Shown piece by piece: positions 8,550 to 18,463 of a stretch of 64,000 nucleotides of DNA. The DNA lies in contig NZ_SISK01000006.1 in assembly GCF_004310345.1 (NCBI RefSeq), forward strand, positions 62,001 to 126,000, written 5' to 3'. The position numbers were made by a program, and so were the translations under genes. The notes under the pieces are model-generated. The model searched no databases. It saw only the letters and a program-made list of their open reading frames with translations, and was not told where the DNA came from. Source of the stretch: Paracoccus subflavus (lineage in GTDB: Bacteria > Pseudomonadota > Alphaproteobacteria > Rhodobacterales > Rhodobacteraceae). Within the stretch, counting starts at the first letter, position 1. Each line of letters opens with the position of its first letter.

Positions 8550-8596
8550 CTTGCGGCAAGGCCACGGGCGACGGCCCACAGGCGAAGGACGAAGGA

Positions 8597-10348
8597 ATGA
8601 TGAAACCGCCCGCCTTTCACGACGGCGCCAGGGAACTGCGCAGCGCGCGCGCGGCGGGAATGCCGCTTTATGCGGGGATCGGACTGTTCTCGGCGGTCGT
8701 GAACCTGCTGATGCTGACCGGCCCGCTGTTCATGCTGCAGGTCTATGACCGGGTGCTGGCCTCCAGGTCGGTGGAAACACTGACGGCGCTGTTCGTGCTG
8801 GTGGTGTTCCTGTTCCTGCTGATGGGTTTTCTGGACCTTTTGCGCAGCCGGGTCATGCAGCGGGTCGCGGCCCGCTTTCAGGACCGGATCGAGGGGCGGG
8901 TCTTTACCGCCGCCCTGCGCGAAGGGGCGATCGCGGGCGACGAATCGGCAGCGGCCGCCAGCGGGATGCGCGACCTGGACGCGGTGCAGCGGCTGATCGC
9001 CTCGCCCGTGCTGATGGCGATGTTCGACCTGCCTTGGGCGCCGCTGTTCCTGGCGGCGGTTTATATCTTCCATCCCCTGCTGGGCGTTGTCGCGACGGTG
9101 GGCGGGCTGATCCTGGTGCTGAGTACGCTGGCCAACCGGTCGCTGACCCGGACCCCCCTGCAGCAATCCAACGCGGCGGCGGCGCAGGCGCAGCGCATGG
9201 CTGACCTTTATCGCGACGAGGGCGAGGTGATCGGCGCCCTGGGAATGCGGGGCGCGACCCATGCCCGCTGGCGCAAGGCCCGGGCGGAAGCGCAGGAACA
9301 GGCCGTGCGCGGCGCCGACCTTTCGCAGGGCTTTGCCGTCTTTTCCAAGACTTTCCGGCTGTTTCTGCAAAGCGCGATGCTGGCCGCCGGCGCGTGGCTG
9401 GTTCTGCAGGGGTCGCTGACGCCCGGCGCCATGATCGCCAGTTCGATCATGATGGGCCGCGCGCTTGCCCCGGTGGAGCTGCTGGTCGGCGGCTGGCCCG
9501 CCGTGCAGGCGGCGCAGGACGGCTGGAGCCGTCTGGCCCGGCTCTTGTCGCGCCAGCCGCCGCTGCCGGCCCATACCCCCCTGCCCCGCCCCGACGCCAC
9601 GGTCGAGGTGCGCAACCTGTCCGTCGCCCCGCCGGGCCAGTCTGTCGCAACGGTGCGCGGCGTATCGTTCGGGGTGGCACCGGGGCAGGCACTGGGGGTG
9701 ATCGGACCCTCGGGCGCGGGCAAATCGACGCTGGCCCGCGCGTTGATCGGGGCCTGGCCGGTGGGCGCGGGCTCGATCCGGCTGGGCGGGGCGACGCTGG
9801 ACCAGTACGACCCCGACATTCTGGGCACGCTGATCGGCTATCTGCCCCAGCACGTCACCCTGTTCGATGGAACGATCACCGAAAACATCGCCCGGCTGTC
9901 CCCGGACCCCGACCCGGTGCGGGTGGTGCGCGCGGCCCAGGCGGCGGCGGCCCATCAGATGATCCTGGACCTGCCGCAGGGCTATGACACACGCATCAGC
10001 CAGGCGGCCGGGCGGCTGTCGGGCGGCCAGATCCAGCGGATCGGCCTGGCCCGCGCCCTGTATCCCGACCCGGCGATGCTGGTTCTGGACGAACCGAACT
10101 CGAACCTGGACAACGAGGGATCGCTGGCGCTGAACGCGGCAATCCGACGGATCAAGGCGCAGGGCGGATGCGTGATCATCATGGCGCACCGGCCCGCGGC
10201 CATCAACGAATGCGATCTTCTGTTGGTGATGGAACAAGGGATGCGGCGCGCCTTTGGCCCGCGCGACAAGGTATTGCAGGAGATGGTGCAGAACTCTGCC
10301 CAAATCCTGAAATCACAGGAAGCCGGACGCGCAGGGGGCGTGACATGA
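8597..10348 (+). CDS. Type I secretion system permease/ATPase (PrtD/HlyB-like ABC exporter)
   Basis: Inner membrane ABC exporter of 583 residues that powers one-step secretion of an unfolded substrate. An N-terminal ABC membrane domain of about six helices (30-310) includes GPLFMLQVYDRVLASRS, typical of the PrtD group. The nucleotide-binding domain has Walker A GPSGAGKST (about 370-378), signature LSGGQ (about 474) and Walker B MLVLDEPNSNLD (about 494). There is no N-terminal C39-like domain, as expected for PrtD-type. GAAGGA at 8584-8589 supports the start at 8597. The stop overlaps the HlyD-family gene (ATGA). No RTX substrate or TolC homologue lies nearby. Confidence 0.9.
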   Translation: MMKPPAFHDGARELRSARAAGMPLYAGIGLFSAVVNLLMLTGPLFMLQVYDRVLASRSVETLTALFVLVVFLFLLMGFLDLLRSRVMQRVAARFQDRIEGRVFTAALREGAIAGDESAAAASGMRDLDAVQRLIASPVLMAMFDLPWAPLFLAAVYIFHPLLGVVATVGGLILVLSTLANRSLTRTPLQQSNAAAAQAQRMADLYRDEGEVIGALGMRGATHARWRKARAEAQEQAVRGADLSQGFAVFSKTFRLFLQSAMLAAGAWLVLQGSLTPGAMIASSIMMGRALAPVELLVGGWPAVQAAQDGWSRLARLLSRQPPLPAHTPLPRPDATVEVRNLSVAPPGQSVATVRGVSFGVAPGQALGVIGPSGAGKSTLARALIGAWPVGAGSIRLGGATLDQYDPDILGTLIGYLPQHVTLFDGTITENIARLSPDPDPVRVVRAAQAAAAHQMILDLPQGYDTRISQAAGRLSGGQIQRIGLARALYPDPAMLVLDEPNSNLDNEGSLALNAAIRRIKAQGGCVIIMAHRPAAINECDLLLVMEQGMRRAFGPRDKVLQEMVQNSAQILKSQEAGRAGGVT

Positions 10349-11856
10349 GCGAGAACTCGAACAGGCCCGGCGGCAACGAACCCTCCGCCCCGCAAGGGTC
10401 CGGCATCCGCACGGGCATCCTGTCCAGCCACGTCGGGACGCCGGGGAACGAGCCGGACCGCCCGGCCAGCCCACCCCCCGCGCAGTCCGCCGCCCCTGCC
10501 CAGCAGCCTCCCGTTCAGCCTCCATCCCCCCCGGCACCGCCCAGGCCCATCGCGCCGCCCGACCCGGCCCGCTGGTCGGTGCGCGCGGCAATGTCGATGG
10601 GGATTCTGGCCATCGTCGTCCTGCTGGGCGGCACCACCGTCTGGGCGGTGCAAAGCCGGATTTCCGGCGCGGTCGTGGCCCAGGGCCAGGTCGAGGTCGA
10701 ACAGCAGCGCCAGGTGGTGCAGCATATCGACGGCGGCGTGATCGAGGAAATTCTTGTCCAGGAGGGCCAGACCGTCGAGGCCGGCCAGATCCTGATCCGG
10801 CTGGACGGGAACCTTCTGCGCACCGAACATGCCATCGTCGAGGGCCAGTATTTCGAAATCCTCGCCCGCCGCGGCAGGCTCGAGGCCGAGCGTGGTGATG
10901 CCGAACAGACCACGTTTCCCGCCGAACTGGTCAGGGGAGCCGAAAGCGACCCCGACCTGGCCGCCCTGATCGAAGGCCAGCGCAGCCTGTTCGAAACCCG
11001 CCGCGACACGTTGCGCCAATCCATCGAGCAGTTGGAAAAGCAGTCCGAACAGGTTCGCCAGCAGGTGGACGGCATCGACGCGCAGATCGCGGCACTGGAC
11101 CGCCAGCGCGCCCTGATCGGCGAGGAGCTGGAAGATCAGCAGACGCTGCTGGACCGGGGGCTGGCGCAGGCCTCCCGCGTGCTGGCGCTCGAACGCGAGG
11201 CGGCAAGCCTCGATGGCCGGCTGGGCGAACTCAAGGCCAGCCGCGCCTCTGCGGAAACGCGCCAGACTGAACTGGACATCCAGCGCCTGCGCCTTGGCGC
11301 CGAACGGCGCGAACAGGCGGAAACCGAACTGCGTGATCTGGGTTATCGCGAACTGGAACTGGCCGAACGCCGCAGGGGCCTGATCGAACAGATCAACCGG
11401 CTGGACATCCGCGCGCCTGCGGCAGGCATCATCTACGACATGCAGGCAACCACGCCCCGCGCGGTCATCCGCCCGGCCGATCCGGTGCTGTATGTCATCC
11501 CGCAGGACCGCCCGCTGGTGGTTAGCGCACGTCTTGCGACCATCAACGTGGACGAGGTGCAGGTAGGTCAGCCGGTGGTGCTGCGCTTTTCGGCATTCTC
11601 GTCCCGCACGACGCCTGAAATCGACGGCGTACTGGGCCGCGTCTCGGCGGATGCGCTGATCGACGAGGCCACCCAGATGCCCTACTATCGGGCCGAGGTG
11701 ACCATTCCCGCCGAACAGTTGGCCCGGCTGGGAGACTTGGACCTGATCCCCGGAATGCCGGTCGAGGTCTTTATCCAGACCGGCGAGCGCAGCCCGATGG
11801 CATATCTGCTGAAGCCGATGGCCGATTACTTCAATCGCGCCTTCCGCGAAAGCTGA
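10345..11856 (+). CDS. HlyD/PrtE-family type I secretion periplasmic adaptor
   Basis: Membrane fusion protein of 503 residues linking the ABC exporter to an outer membrane TolC-type channel. A long Pro/Ala-rich cytoplasmic tail (about 1-75) precedes one membrane helix (about 80-102), a biotinyl-lipoyl-like half (VVQHIDGGVIEEILVQEGQ), a long coiled coil rich in Gln/Glu/Arg (about 200-355), and a C-terminal beta domain. The RxxxxLD-type return (INRLDIRAPAAGIIYD) is clear. It begins inside the ATPase stop codon (ATGA, 10345-10348), so the two are translationally coupled. A perfect hairpin follows the stop. Confidence 0.9.
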   Translation: MSENSNRPGGNEPSAPQGSGIRTGILSSHVGTPGNEPDRPASPPPAQSAAPAQQPPVQPPSPPAPPRPIAPPDPARWSVRAAMSMGILAIVVLLGGTTVWAVQSRISGAVVAQGQVEVEQQRQVVQHIDGGVIEEILVQEGQTVEAGQILIRLDGNLLRTEHAIVEGQYFEILARRGRLEAERGDAEQTTFPAELVRGAESDPDLAALIEGQRSLFETRRDTLRQSIEQLEKQSEQVRQQVDGIDAQIAALDRQRALIGEELEDQQTLLDRGLAQASRVLALEREAASLDGRLGELKASRASAETRQTELDIQRLRLGAERREQAETELRDLGYRELELAERRRGLIEQINRLDIRAPAAGIIYDMQATTPRAVIRPADPVLYVIPQDRPLVVSARLATINVDEVQVGQPVVLRFSAFSSRTTPEIDGVLGRVSADALIDEATQMPYYRAEVTIPAEQLARLGDLDLIPGMPVEVFIQTGERSPMAYLLKPMADYFNRAFRES

Positions 11857-11864
11857 GCCTTGGG

Positions 11865-11882
11865 CCCGCCATCCCTGGCGGG
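11865..11882 (+). terminator. Hairpin after the type I secretion operon
   Basis: CCCGCCA (11865-11871) pairs perfectly with TGGCGGG (11876-11882) across TCCC, nine bases after the HlyD-family stop and in the convergent gap to rnr. No T-run follows directly, so it may be a Rho-assisted terminator or 3' end stabiliser. Confidence 0.5.
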
Positions 11883-11955
11883 TCACAGGGATAGCCGGGG
11901 ATTTTGCCCTATGCGCTTGGCCAGGGCGGCGGGGAATTCGGCCTTTTCCGGACGA

Positions 11956-14217
11956 TCAGCGTTTGCGCCGCCGCTTGGTGGCGCGCTTGATCTCGGCCAG
12001 CCGAGAGGTTGTGGACATGCGGCGGGGCGTCCGCCCGCGCTTGCCCTTCTGCGGGCCGCGCGGCAGGGGCTGACCCTCCAGTTCCAGCAGGTCCAGCGTC
12101 AGCCCGCCGGTCATCGGGATCGCCTCGGCCAGCCTGACGGTGACACGCTGGCCCAGCCCGATCTCCAGCCCCGTGTCATTGCCGATCAGCGTCTGCGCGC
12201 CTGGGTCGAAGTGGAAATATTCCTGCCCGATGGCGCGGATCGGCAGCAGCCCGTCGGCCCCGGTTTCGTCCAGCTTGACGAAGGCGCCGAATTTCTGGAC
12301 GCCGCTGATCCGCCCGGTCATTTCGGTTCCCACGCGTTCGGACAGAAAGGCCGCCAGATACCGGTCGGTCGTGTCGCGTTCGGCCGCCATGCTGCGGCGT
12401 TCGGTTTCGCTGATATGGGTCGCGGTTTCGGACAGCCGCTCCATGTCCTGCGGCGACAGCCCGTCCCCCGTTCCTTTTCGACCCCCGCCCCAACCGTGCC
12501 CGCTGATCAGCGCCCGATGCACGATCAGGTCGGAATAACGCCGGATGGGCGAGGTGAAATGTGCATAGGATTTCAGCGCCAGCCCGAAATGGCCAAAGTT
12601 TTCGGGGTGGTAATAGGCCTGGGTCATCGACCGCAGCGTGCTGATGTTGATCAGTTCATCGAAATCGGTGCCTTCGGATTGCGCCAGCAGCCGGTTCAGG
12701 TGGCTGGTGTGCAGCACCTGCCCCTTGGCCAGCGTAAAGCCCGATGCCTGGGCGACCTCGCGCAGGGCGTCCATTTTTTCCAGGCTGGGTTCCTCGTGGA
12801 CGCGAAACAGCAGGGGCCGCTGGCGGCGGGTCAGTTCCTCGGCCGCGGCGACGTTCGCCAGCACCATGAATTCCTCGATCAGCCGGTGCGCATCGAAGCG
12901 GTCGCGGAAGCTCACCGATTTCACCCGCCCGTCCGGGGTCAGTTCGATCCGCCGTTCCGGCAGGTCCAGATCCAGCGGTTGCCGGCGCGCGCGCGCCTGT
13001 TTCAGCAGATCATAGGCGTACCACAGCGGGCGGATCACGCTGTCCATCAAGGGCGCGGTCCGGTCGTCCGGGTTCCCGTCCGCCGCCGCCTGCGCCTGTT
13101 CATAGGCCAGGCTGGCGCGGCTGTGCATCATGCCGCGATGAAAATTGTGGCCGATCTTGTTGCCCTGGGCGTCCAGCCGCATCCGCACGGCGATGACGGG
13201 ACGGTCCACGCCCTCGTGCAGCGAACACAGGTCGGCCGACAGCGCCTCGGGCAGCATGGGGACCACGCGATCGGGAAAATAGGTCGAATTCCCGCGCAGC
13301 CAGGCCTCGCGGTCCAGGGCGGAACCGGGAGTGACGTAATGGGCGACATCGGCGATGGCGACCCAGATGGTCGCGCCGCCGTCCTCCTCGATCTGCGCGG
13401 CGACCGCGTCGTCGTGGTCGCGCGCATCCGACGGGTCGATGGTGACCAGCGGCAGATCGCGCAGATCCTCGCGGCCCTTCAGGGTGGCGGGCTTGGCCGC
13501 CTCTGCCTCGGTGATCACGGCGTCGGGAAATTCGTCGGGGATGCCGTGCTGGTGGATGGCGATCAGGCTGACCGCGCGGGGGGCGGACGGATCGCCCAGC
13601 CGGTCGATGATCCGCGCCATGGGCAGGCCCATCCGGCCCCTGGGTCCGATCTGTTCGGCCTGCACCAGTTCGCCGCTCTCGGCGCCAAGGGTCGCGTCGG
13701 GGCGGACGCGCCATTCCTTGTCCTGACCCTTGTCGATGGGGACGATCCGGCCCCCTTCGGCCTCTTTCCGAAAGATGCCGGTGATACGGTGGGGGGCGGC
13801 GGTGATGCGGCGGATCAGGCGGGCCTGATACTGGTGATCCTCTCCCTGAACCTCGACAAGGCGGCCAAGAAAGCGGTCGCCGCGGCCAAGCGCCGGATCG
13901 CTGTCGCGAGGCACGAAGAGAATGCGCGGCATCGGGCCTTCGCCATGCCATTCCAGCGGGCGGGCGAACAGGTCGCCCGACCCGTCAGGCGGCAGCAGTT
14001 CCAGCACCGTCACCGGCGGCAGGCGTTCGGCATCCCGATAATGCCGGCGCCGGCGTTCAAGATGGCCTTCGGATTCCAGTTCCTTGAGCAGGCGCTTCAG
14101 TTCGATCCGTTCGGCGCCCTTGATGCCAAAGGCCTTGGCGATGTCGCGCTTGGAATTGGCGTCGGGATTGTCCGCGACCCATTCCAGGATCTGTTCCTTG
14201 CTGGGCAAATGGGCCAT
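11956..14217 (-). CDS. rnr: Ribonuclease R
   Basis: Processive 3'-5' exoribonuclease (RNase II/RNB family, 753 residues) that degrades structured RNA. Order: N-terminal winged helix (1-60), cold-shock domains, the RNB catalytic domain with DPSDARDHDDAVA (metal-binding aspartates), the FTSPIRRYSDLIVHRAL segment late in RNB, an S1 domain (TGRISGVQKFGAFVKLDE), and a strongly basic lysine/arginine tail typical of RNase R. It is the last gene of a minus-strand run with the GNAT, dapE and the TauE-type gene; nine bases separate it from the GNAT stop. Confidence 0.95.
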   Translation of the reverse strand: MAHLPSKEQILEWVADNPDANSKRDIAKAFGIKGAERIELKRLLKELESEGHLERRRRHYRDAERLPPVTVLELLPPDGSGDLFARPLEWHGEGPMPRILFVPRDSDPALGRGDRFLGRLVEVQGEDHQYQARLIRRITAAPHRITGIFRKEAEGGRIVPIDKGQDKEWRVRPDATLGAESGELVQAEQIGPRGRMGLPMARIIDRLGDPSAPRAVSLIAIHQHGIPDEFPDAVITEAEAAKPATLKGREDLRDLPLVTIDPSDARDHDDAVAAQIEEDGGATIWVAIADVAHYVTPGSALDREAWLRGNSTYFPDRVVPMLPEALSADLCSLHEGVDRPVIAVRMRLDAQGNKIGHNFHRGMMHSRASLAYEQAQAAADGNPDDRTAPLMDSVIRPLWYAYDLLKQARARRQPLDLDLPERRIELTPDGRVKSVSFRDRFDAHRLIEEFMVLANVAAAEELTRRQRPLLFRVHEEPSLEKMDALREVAQASGFTLAKGQVLHTSHLNRLLAQSEGTDFDELINISTLRSMTQAYYHPENFGHFGLALKSYAHFTSPIRRYSDLIVHRALISGHGWGGGRKGTGDGLSPQDMERLSETATHISETERRSMAAERDTTDRYLAAFLSERVGTEMTGRISGVQKFGAFVKLDETGADGLLPIRAIGQEYFHFDPGAQTLIGNDTGLEIGLGQRVTVRLAEAIPMTGGLTLDLLELEGQPLPRGPQKGKRGRTPRRMSTTSRLAEIKRATKRRRKR

Positions 14218-14226
14218 GGGATGTCC

Positions 14227-14643
14227 TTACAGATCGCGTATCATGTCACGGTGCGGAATTCCGGCGTCGTCGTAAACCGGGCCGCAGGTGGCAAAGCCCA
14301 GCTTTTCGTAAAAGCCGATGGCGTGGGTCTGCGACCCCAGCCTGGCACGCCGGATGCCCGGCTGGACCCGCATCACATCCAGAGCCGCCCGGATCAGCGC
14401 CGCGCCCAGGCCCCGGCCGCGCGCCTGGGCCAGCACGCAGACACGGCCGATCTTGCCGGTGTCGCCCAGCAGCAGGATGCGCGCCGAGCCGACCGCCCGG
14501 CCGTCCTGCCAGGCCAGCAGGTGGATGGCCCGGTCGTCCTGATCGTCCAGTTCCTCGGCCTCGGGGACGCCCTGTTCCTCGATGAACACGGCGCGGCGCA
14601 GGGCATGGCAGGCGGCAAGGTCGGTGGTCGTCTCGATCTTCAT
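14227..14643 (-). CDS. GNAT family N-acetyltransferase (ElaA-like)
   Basis: Acetyl-CoA-dependent acetyltransferase of 138 residues. The conserved ElaA-type start [17 protein letters not shown] is followed by the acetyl-CoA loop [16 protein letters not shown] (the R/QxxGxG/A motif) and the YEKLGF motif near the C-terminus. The substrate is unknown. Its ATG overlaps the dapE stop by four bases (ATGA at 14640-14643), so it is translated with dapE. The same frame is open far upstream through dapE, but that part is only a shadow. Confidence 0.85.
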   Translation of the reverse strand: MKIETTTDLAACHALRRAVFIEEQGVPEAEELDDQDDRAIHLLAWQDGRAVGSARILLLGDTGKIGRVCVLAQARGRGLGAALIRAALDVMRVQPGIRRARLGSQTHAIGFYEKLGFATCGPVYDDAGIPHRDMIRDL

Positions 14644-15776
14644 TCGAAATATTTTTCCAGAATCCGCTGGTAGATGGTCTTGAGCTGGTGAACCTGCGCC
14701 ACCGGCACCCGTTCGTCCACCTGGTGCATATAGGCCCCCACCAGCCCGAATTCGACCACCGGGCAGTGATCCTTGATGAACCGCGCATCCGACGTGCCAC
14801 CTGTCGTGGACAAGACCGGCTGGCGATTGGTTTCCTGCGTCACCACGCCCCGCACCAGATCGACAAAGGGGCCGGGCTGGGTCAGGAAGGCCTCGCCTGA
14901 AATCTGCGCTTCGATGGACAAGGTCACGCCTGTGGCCTGCGCGACGCGGTTGGCCCGCGCCGTCAGATCGGCCTGCACACTGGCCCCGGTATGAAGATCG
15001 TTGAAGCGGATGTTGACCACCGCCCGCGCCGTTTCCGGAATGACGTTCGATGCCGGGTTGCCGCAATCGATGCTGGTGATCTGCAAGCCGGTCGGGTCGA
15101 AATGGTCGGTCCCCGCGTCCAGCGGCGCGGCGATCAGGTCGTTCAGGTATGTCGTCAATGCGTGCAGCGGGTTCCTGGCCTTGTGCGGATAGGCGGCATG
15201 GCCCTGAACGCCCTTGGCGGTGATGGTAAAGGTGGCGGCGCCGCGCCGGCCGATCTTCATCATCTCGCCCATGATCTCGGGGTTCGACGGTTCGCCCACG
15301 ATACAGGCGTCCATGCGTTCGCCGTTGTCCCGCATCCAGTCCAGGATGGCGATGGTGCCATCGCGGGACGGGCCTTCCTCGTCGCCGGTGATGGTCAGGA
15401 TCACCGCGCGATCGGGGGGCGTCTCGCGCACGAAGTCGATGGCGGCGGCCACGAAGGCCGCGACGCCCGATTTCATGTCGGTCGCGCCCCGGCCCCAGAT
15501 CACCCCGTCCTGAACATGCCCGCTGAAGGGCGGATGCGTCCACGACCCCAGGTCGCCGGGGGGCACGACGTCGGTATGGCCGTTGAAGCCGAAGGTCCGT
15601 GCGCCCCTGGCGCCCCAGCGGGCGAACAGGTTCGGGGTGCCGTTGCGGTCCACCCGGTGAACCTCGAACCCGGCATCGGCCAGAAGATCGCCCAGCATCA
15701 CCAGGGCGCCGCCATCTTCGGGCGTGACAGAGGGGCAGCGGATCAGGCGGGCGGTCAGGTCGGCGGCATCGGTCAC
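14640..15776 (-). CDS. dapE: Succinyl-diaminopimelate desuccinylase
   Basis: Zinc-dependent M20 amidohydrolase (378 residues) that makes LL-diaminopimelate for lysine and peptidoglycan. Motifs: [12 protein letters not shown] (zinc His and Asp), [10 protein letters not shown] (bridging Asp), and [10 protein letters not shown] (catalytic Glu). The start taken is GTG at 15776, with GGAG eight bases upstream; this gives the normal family length. An ATG at 15812 would add 12 residues and overlap the TauE-type gene by 32 bases. The stop overlaps the GNAT start. dapA lies elsewhere in this window (54634-55509). Confidence 0.94.
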   Translation of the reverse strand: MTDAADLTARLIRCPSVTPEDGGALVMLGDLLADAGFEVHRVDRNGTPNLFARWGARGARTFGFNGHTDVVPPGDLGSWTHPPFSGHVQDGVIWGRGATDMKSGVAAFVAAAIDFVRETPPDRAVILTITGDEEGPSRDGTIAILDWMRDNGERMDACIVGEPSNPEIMGEMMKIGRRGAATFTITAKGVQGHAAYPHKARNPLHALTTYLNDLIAAPLDAGTDHFDPTGLQITSIDCGNPASNVIPETARAVVNIRFNDLHTGASVQADLTARANRVAQATGVTLSIEAQISGEAFLTQPGPFVDLVRGVVTQETNRQPVLSTTGGTSDARFIKDHCPVVEFGLVGAYMHQVDERVPVAQVHQLKTIYQRILEKYFE

Positions 15777-15780
15777 GGTG

Positions 15781-16545
15781 TCAGCTCCAGTCGGAAAGGG
15801 CGCGGCGGACAAGGTTCAGGCCGGTGATGACCAGCAGGATCAGCGTCCAGCGGCGAAATTGCGCGACATCCATGCGGTCCTGCAAGGCAAAGCCAGCCAT
15901 CATCCCGCCAAAGGCCGGAATGCACAGCACCGCCGACAGCGGGATGGTCTGGGCGTTCAGGATGCCGGATACCAGATGCGCAGCGGTCAGTCCCGCGGCG
16001 CCCAGCAGAAACACCACCCCTTGCACCCGGATCTGTTCCTGCTTGGGAATGCCCAGCGACAGCAGCAGCACGACCAGCGGCGGCCCCCAGATGCCGGACA
16101 CCCCGCCGTAAAGGCCGCCGACGATGCCCGTGGCGATTTCGGCCCGGCGGCGGTGGTGGATGGGCAGCGCCATGGGCCGGCCCGACAGTTGCCACAACGC
16201 GAACGCCAGGATCGGCAGCCCCAGAAGCGCATACATGGGCCCTTGCGGGATCGCCCGCGCCAAGCCCGCCGATGCTATCAGAAACACCAGCACCATGCCG
16301 ATGTGCCAGCGGAAATCCCGGATCGACTCGATGGCTGCCGCCGGACCCTGCCGCAGCGCCTGGTGGACATTCGTGGTCAGCACCGGCAGGATCAGCGCCG
16401 CCAGCGCCAGTTGCGGCGGCAGGACCGAGGCAAAGGCCGAAGCCATGATCAGCGGCATGGCAAATCCGATCGCGCCCTTCACGAAGCCCGCAAAGGCCGT
16501 GACGGCAAAGATCGTCCAGAATTGCCAAGGGTCCAGCCCGAACAT
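15781..16545 (-). CDS. TauE/SafE (DUF81) family permease
   Basis: Inner membrane protein of 254 residues with about eight hydrophobic segments in two repeats ([18 protein letters not shown] near residue 17 and a similar [19 protein letters not shown] later). TauE/SafE proteins export sulfite, sulfoacetate or related organic anions; the substrate here is unknown. It sits just upstream of dapE (4 bases from its GTG start) but has no obvious functional link to lysine synthesis. The 220-base gap to the divergent META gene should hold promoters for both; nothing sharp is visible there. Confidence 0.85.
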   Translation of the reverse strand: MFGLDPWQFWTIFAVTAFAGFVKGAIGFAMPLIMASAFASVLPPQLALAALILPVLTTNVHQALRQGPAAAIESIRDFRWHIGMVLVFLIASAGLARAIPQGPMYALLGLPILAFALWQLSGRPMALPIHHRRRAEIATGIVGGLYGGVSGIWGPPLVVLLLSLGIPKQEQIRVQGVVFLLGAAGLTAAHLVSGILNAQTIPLSAVLCIPAFGGMMAGFALQDRMDVAQFRRWTLILLVITGLNLVRRALSDWS

Positions 16546-16765
16546 GCGTGCAGGCTAGACGCGCGAACCGGAAATGAAAATGGCCGCCAGAGGCACAAGT
16601 GTTGTCGGATTCACGCATTGCAGGATAATTCTGCCCCCAAGCAGGCGATTTCGCGTGAAGTGATCGCCCGGCAACTGTCGAAGGGTTCAGATTTCGTCTA
16701 GGGTGCTGCAACCAAAGCGGTTTTGCCGCATTTCCGTTCGACGATCGCCTCAGGGAGTCCCTGCC

Positions 16766-17245
16766 ATGACCTGCCTTGCCCGCCCCGGCACCCTTGCCAT
16801 GCTGACCGCCGCAGCCCTCGCCCTTGGGGCCTGCGCGCCCGCCGCACCGGCCGTGGACCCCGTCAACGACCGCGGCTTCATTCCCGGCGGCGACTATGTG
16901 CTGGTCGGCATGGACGGCGAAACCGTCCCCCTGCGCAACATCACCCTGACGATCGCAGAGCAGAGCATTTCGGGCCGCGGTCCCTGCAACGGCTATGGCG
17001 CCGCGAATAATGCCGAACTGCCGCTGGTGCAGCTTTCGCCCCTACAGCAGACGGGGGTCGATTGCGGCAAGAATGCCCGGATCGAAAACCGCTATTTCTC
17101 GGTCCTGCAATCCGCGACCGAGATGGAGTATTTCGGCGGCGTGCTGAAGGTGAAATCGCCCGAGACCTGGCTGATCTTCGAACGCGGCGTCCCCGAGGCG
17201 CAGGCGCAGGTCAGCGCGCTGGATCAGGCGCGGGCCGGTCAGTGA
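16766..17245 (+). CDS. META-domain lipoprotein (HslJ-like)
   Basis: Secreted lipoprotein of 159 residues: signal peptide with lipobox LALGAC (Cys near 18), then a META domain with the typical ISGRGPCNGYGA stretch. META/HslJ proteins are small envelope proteins linked to stress and novobiocin resistance in E. coli; the role here is unknown. AGGGAG at 16752-16757 is eight bases from the ATG. The C-terminus overlaps the convergent recO by 35 bases. Confidence 0.85.
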   Translation: MTCLARPGTLAMLTAAALALGACAPAAPAVDPVNDRGFIPGGDYVLVGMDGETVPLRNITLTIAEQSISGRGPCNGYGAANNAELPLVQLSPLQQTGVDCGKNARIENRYFSVLQSATEMEYFGGVLKVKSPETWLIFERGVPEAQAQVSALDQARAGQ

Positions 17246-17975
17246 CGGCTTGCGGCTGGCAGCGTGCCAGCCGGTCCACAAGACGCTGGCGGGCGGGGGG
17301 AACGGGGCGCCCAACCAGTTCGCCGGCGATGCGCGTGGCCAGGAAATGGCCGGTGATGGCCAGCCCTTCGGCCAGATCCTGACCGCGATTGTCGCCCGCA
17401 CCGCCCAGGACGCCCGGCAGGGGCAGCAGCCGGTCGGCCCATTCGCCTGCCCCTTCGCGGCTGACCGCGCGGCCTGATCTGGGGCTGACATAGGCCAGCC
17501 CGCCCCGCGCGCCCGTCACCGCGCAGGCGGACAGATCCAGACCAAAGCCCATCTCGTCCAGAAGACGGATTTCCCATCGCAGATAGTCCGCGCCCCAGTC
17601 GCCGCCGGCGTCCATCCGATCCAGCAGATGTTCGGTGTCCGATACCAGGGCCGGATGCGGGTCGCGTTCTGGCAGCGCAAAGACCAGCAGCGAACAGACC
17701 GCGTTCAGCCCGGCCAGGGCCGTCGGGTCGGTCATCAGCCCCGAACGCAGCCGCAGCGGTTCGACCGAGAATGTCCCCAACTGGTCGTCGCGCCTTGCCC
17801 GCCATCGCAGGTCCAGCCGCGATCCGGGTTGCAGGATCGCCGCCCGCTTCTGCGAGGCGCCGCCCGGAACCAGCCCCGAATGCCGCCCGTGCAAGCCGGT
17901 CAGCACGTCCAGGATCACCGCCGTTTCCCCATGCGGGCGGCGTGCAAGGACCGTGCCTTCGGCCTGCCATTCCAT
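17211..17975 (-). CDS. recO: DNA repair protein RecO
   Basis: Recombination mediator of the RecFOR pathway (254 residues) that helps load RecA on SSB-coated single-stranded DNA. It starts with an OB fold (MEWQAEGTVLARRPHGETAVILDVLT) and continues with the helical RecO_C domain (GLDLSACAVTGARGGLAYVSPRSGRAVS). Here the usual zinc Cys cluster is reduced to a single visible Cys in that stretch. ATG directly follows the stop of the VOC gene (TGAATG). In alphaproteobacteria recO often closes the rnc-era operon; here rarD and a VOC gene come between. Confidence 0.9.
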   Translation of the reverse strand: MEWQAEGTVLARRPHGETAVILDVLTGLHGRHSGLVPGGASQKRAAILQPGSRLDLRWRARRDDQLGTFSVEPLRLRSGLMTDPTALAGLNAVCSLLVFALPERDPHPALVSDTEHLLDRMDAGGDWGADYLRWEIRLLDEMGFGLDLSACAVTGARGGLAYVSPRSGRAVSREGAGEWADRLLPLPGVLGGAGDNRGQDLAEGLAITGHFLATRIAGELVGRPVPPARQRLVDRLARCQPQAVTDRPAPDPAR

Positions 17976-18416
17976 TCAAACGTCGGGCAGGGTCAGCGAC
18001 CCGTCGGCGGCCAGCGGCCAGAAGGGATTGGTGGCGATTTCCCAGACATGCCCGTCAGGATCGGCGAAATAGCCGGAATAACCGCCCCAGAACGTCTTTT
18101 CGGGGGACTTCAACGCCGTTGCGCCCGCATTCAGCGCCGCCTGGAACACCGCATCGGTTTCCCTGTCATCCGCACAGTTCTGGGCCAGCGTCACGGCTCC
18201 GAAACCCAGGGCCGCGACCGGCCGGCCTTGATCGGCGGCCAGATCCTTCAGTCCGAACAGCGCCAGCACGGCGCCGCTCATCTGATAAAAGGTCACGCCG
18301 GGTTGCGAGGCGGGATGCCGCACCCACCCCCAGCCGCGATAGAACCGCTGGGCGCGGTCCATGTCGGCGACCCCCAGGGTGACAAGCGTGATGCGCTGGC
18401 GCGGCAGGGACATCAT
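17976..18416 (-). CDS. VOC (glyoxalase/bleomycin resistance) family protein
   Basis: Small metal-dependent enzyme-fold protein of 146 residues made of two beta-alpha-beta-beta-beta units: ITLVTLGVADMDRAQRFYRG opens the first, and YSGYFADPDGHVWEIATNP closes the second with the usual Glu ligand. Substrate unknown. The start ATG at 18416 is preceded by a strong GGAGGAGG. It abuts recO and follows rarD by 47 bases on the same strand. Confidence 0.8.
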   Translation of the reverse strand: MMSLPRQRITLVTLGVADMDRAQRFYRGWGWVRHPASQPGVTFYQMSGAVLALFGLKDLAADQGRPVAALGFGAVTLAQNCADDRETDAVFQAALNAGATALKSPEKTFWGGYSGYFADPDGHVWEIATNPFWPLAADGSLTLPDV

Positions 18417-18463
18417 CTGAACCTCCTCCGCGCAGAGTGGCACGGGGCTGCGCCGGTGCCAAG

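Noticed and set aside
9982..11886. Open frame of 634 codons on the minus strand
   Set aside because: Antisense to the HlyD-family gene; no motif, high Arg/Pro/Gly content.
11860..14673. Open frame of 937 codons on the plus strand
   Set aside because: It is the antisense shadow of rnr and the GNAT gene, which have clear protein motifs. Long antisense frames are normal at this GC content.
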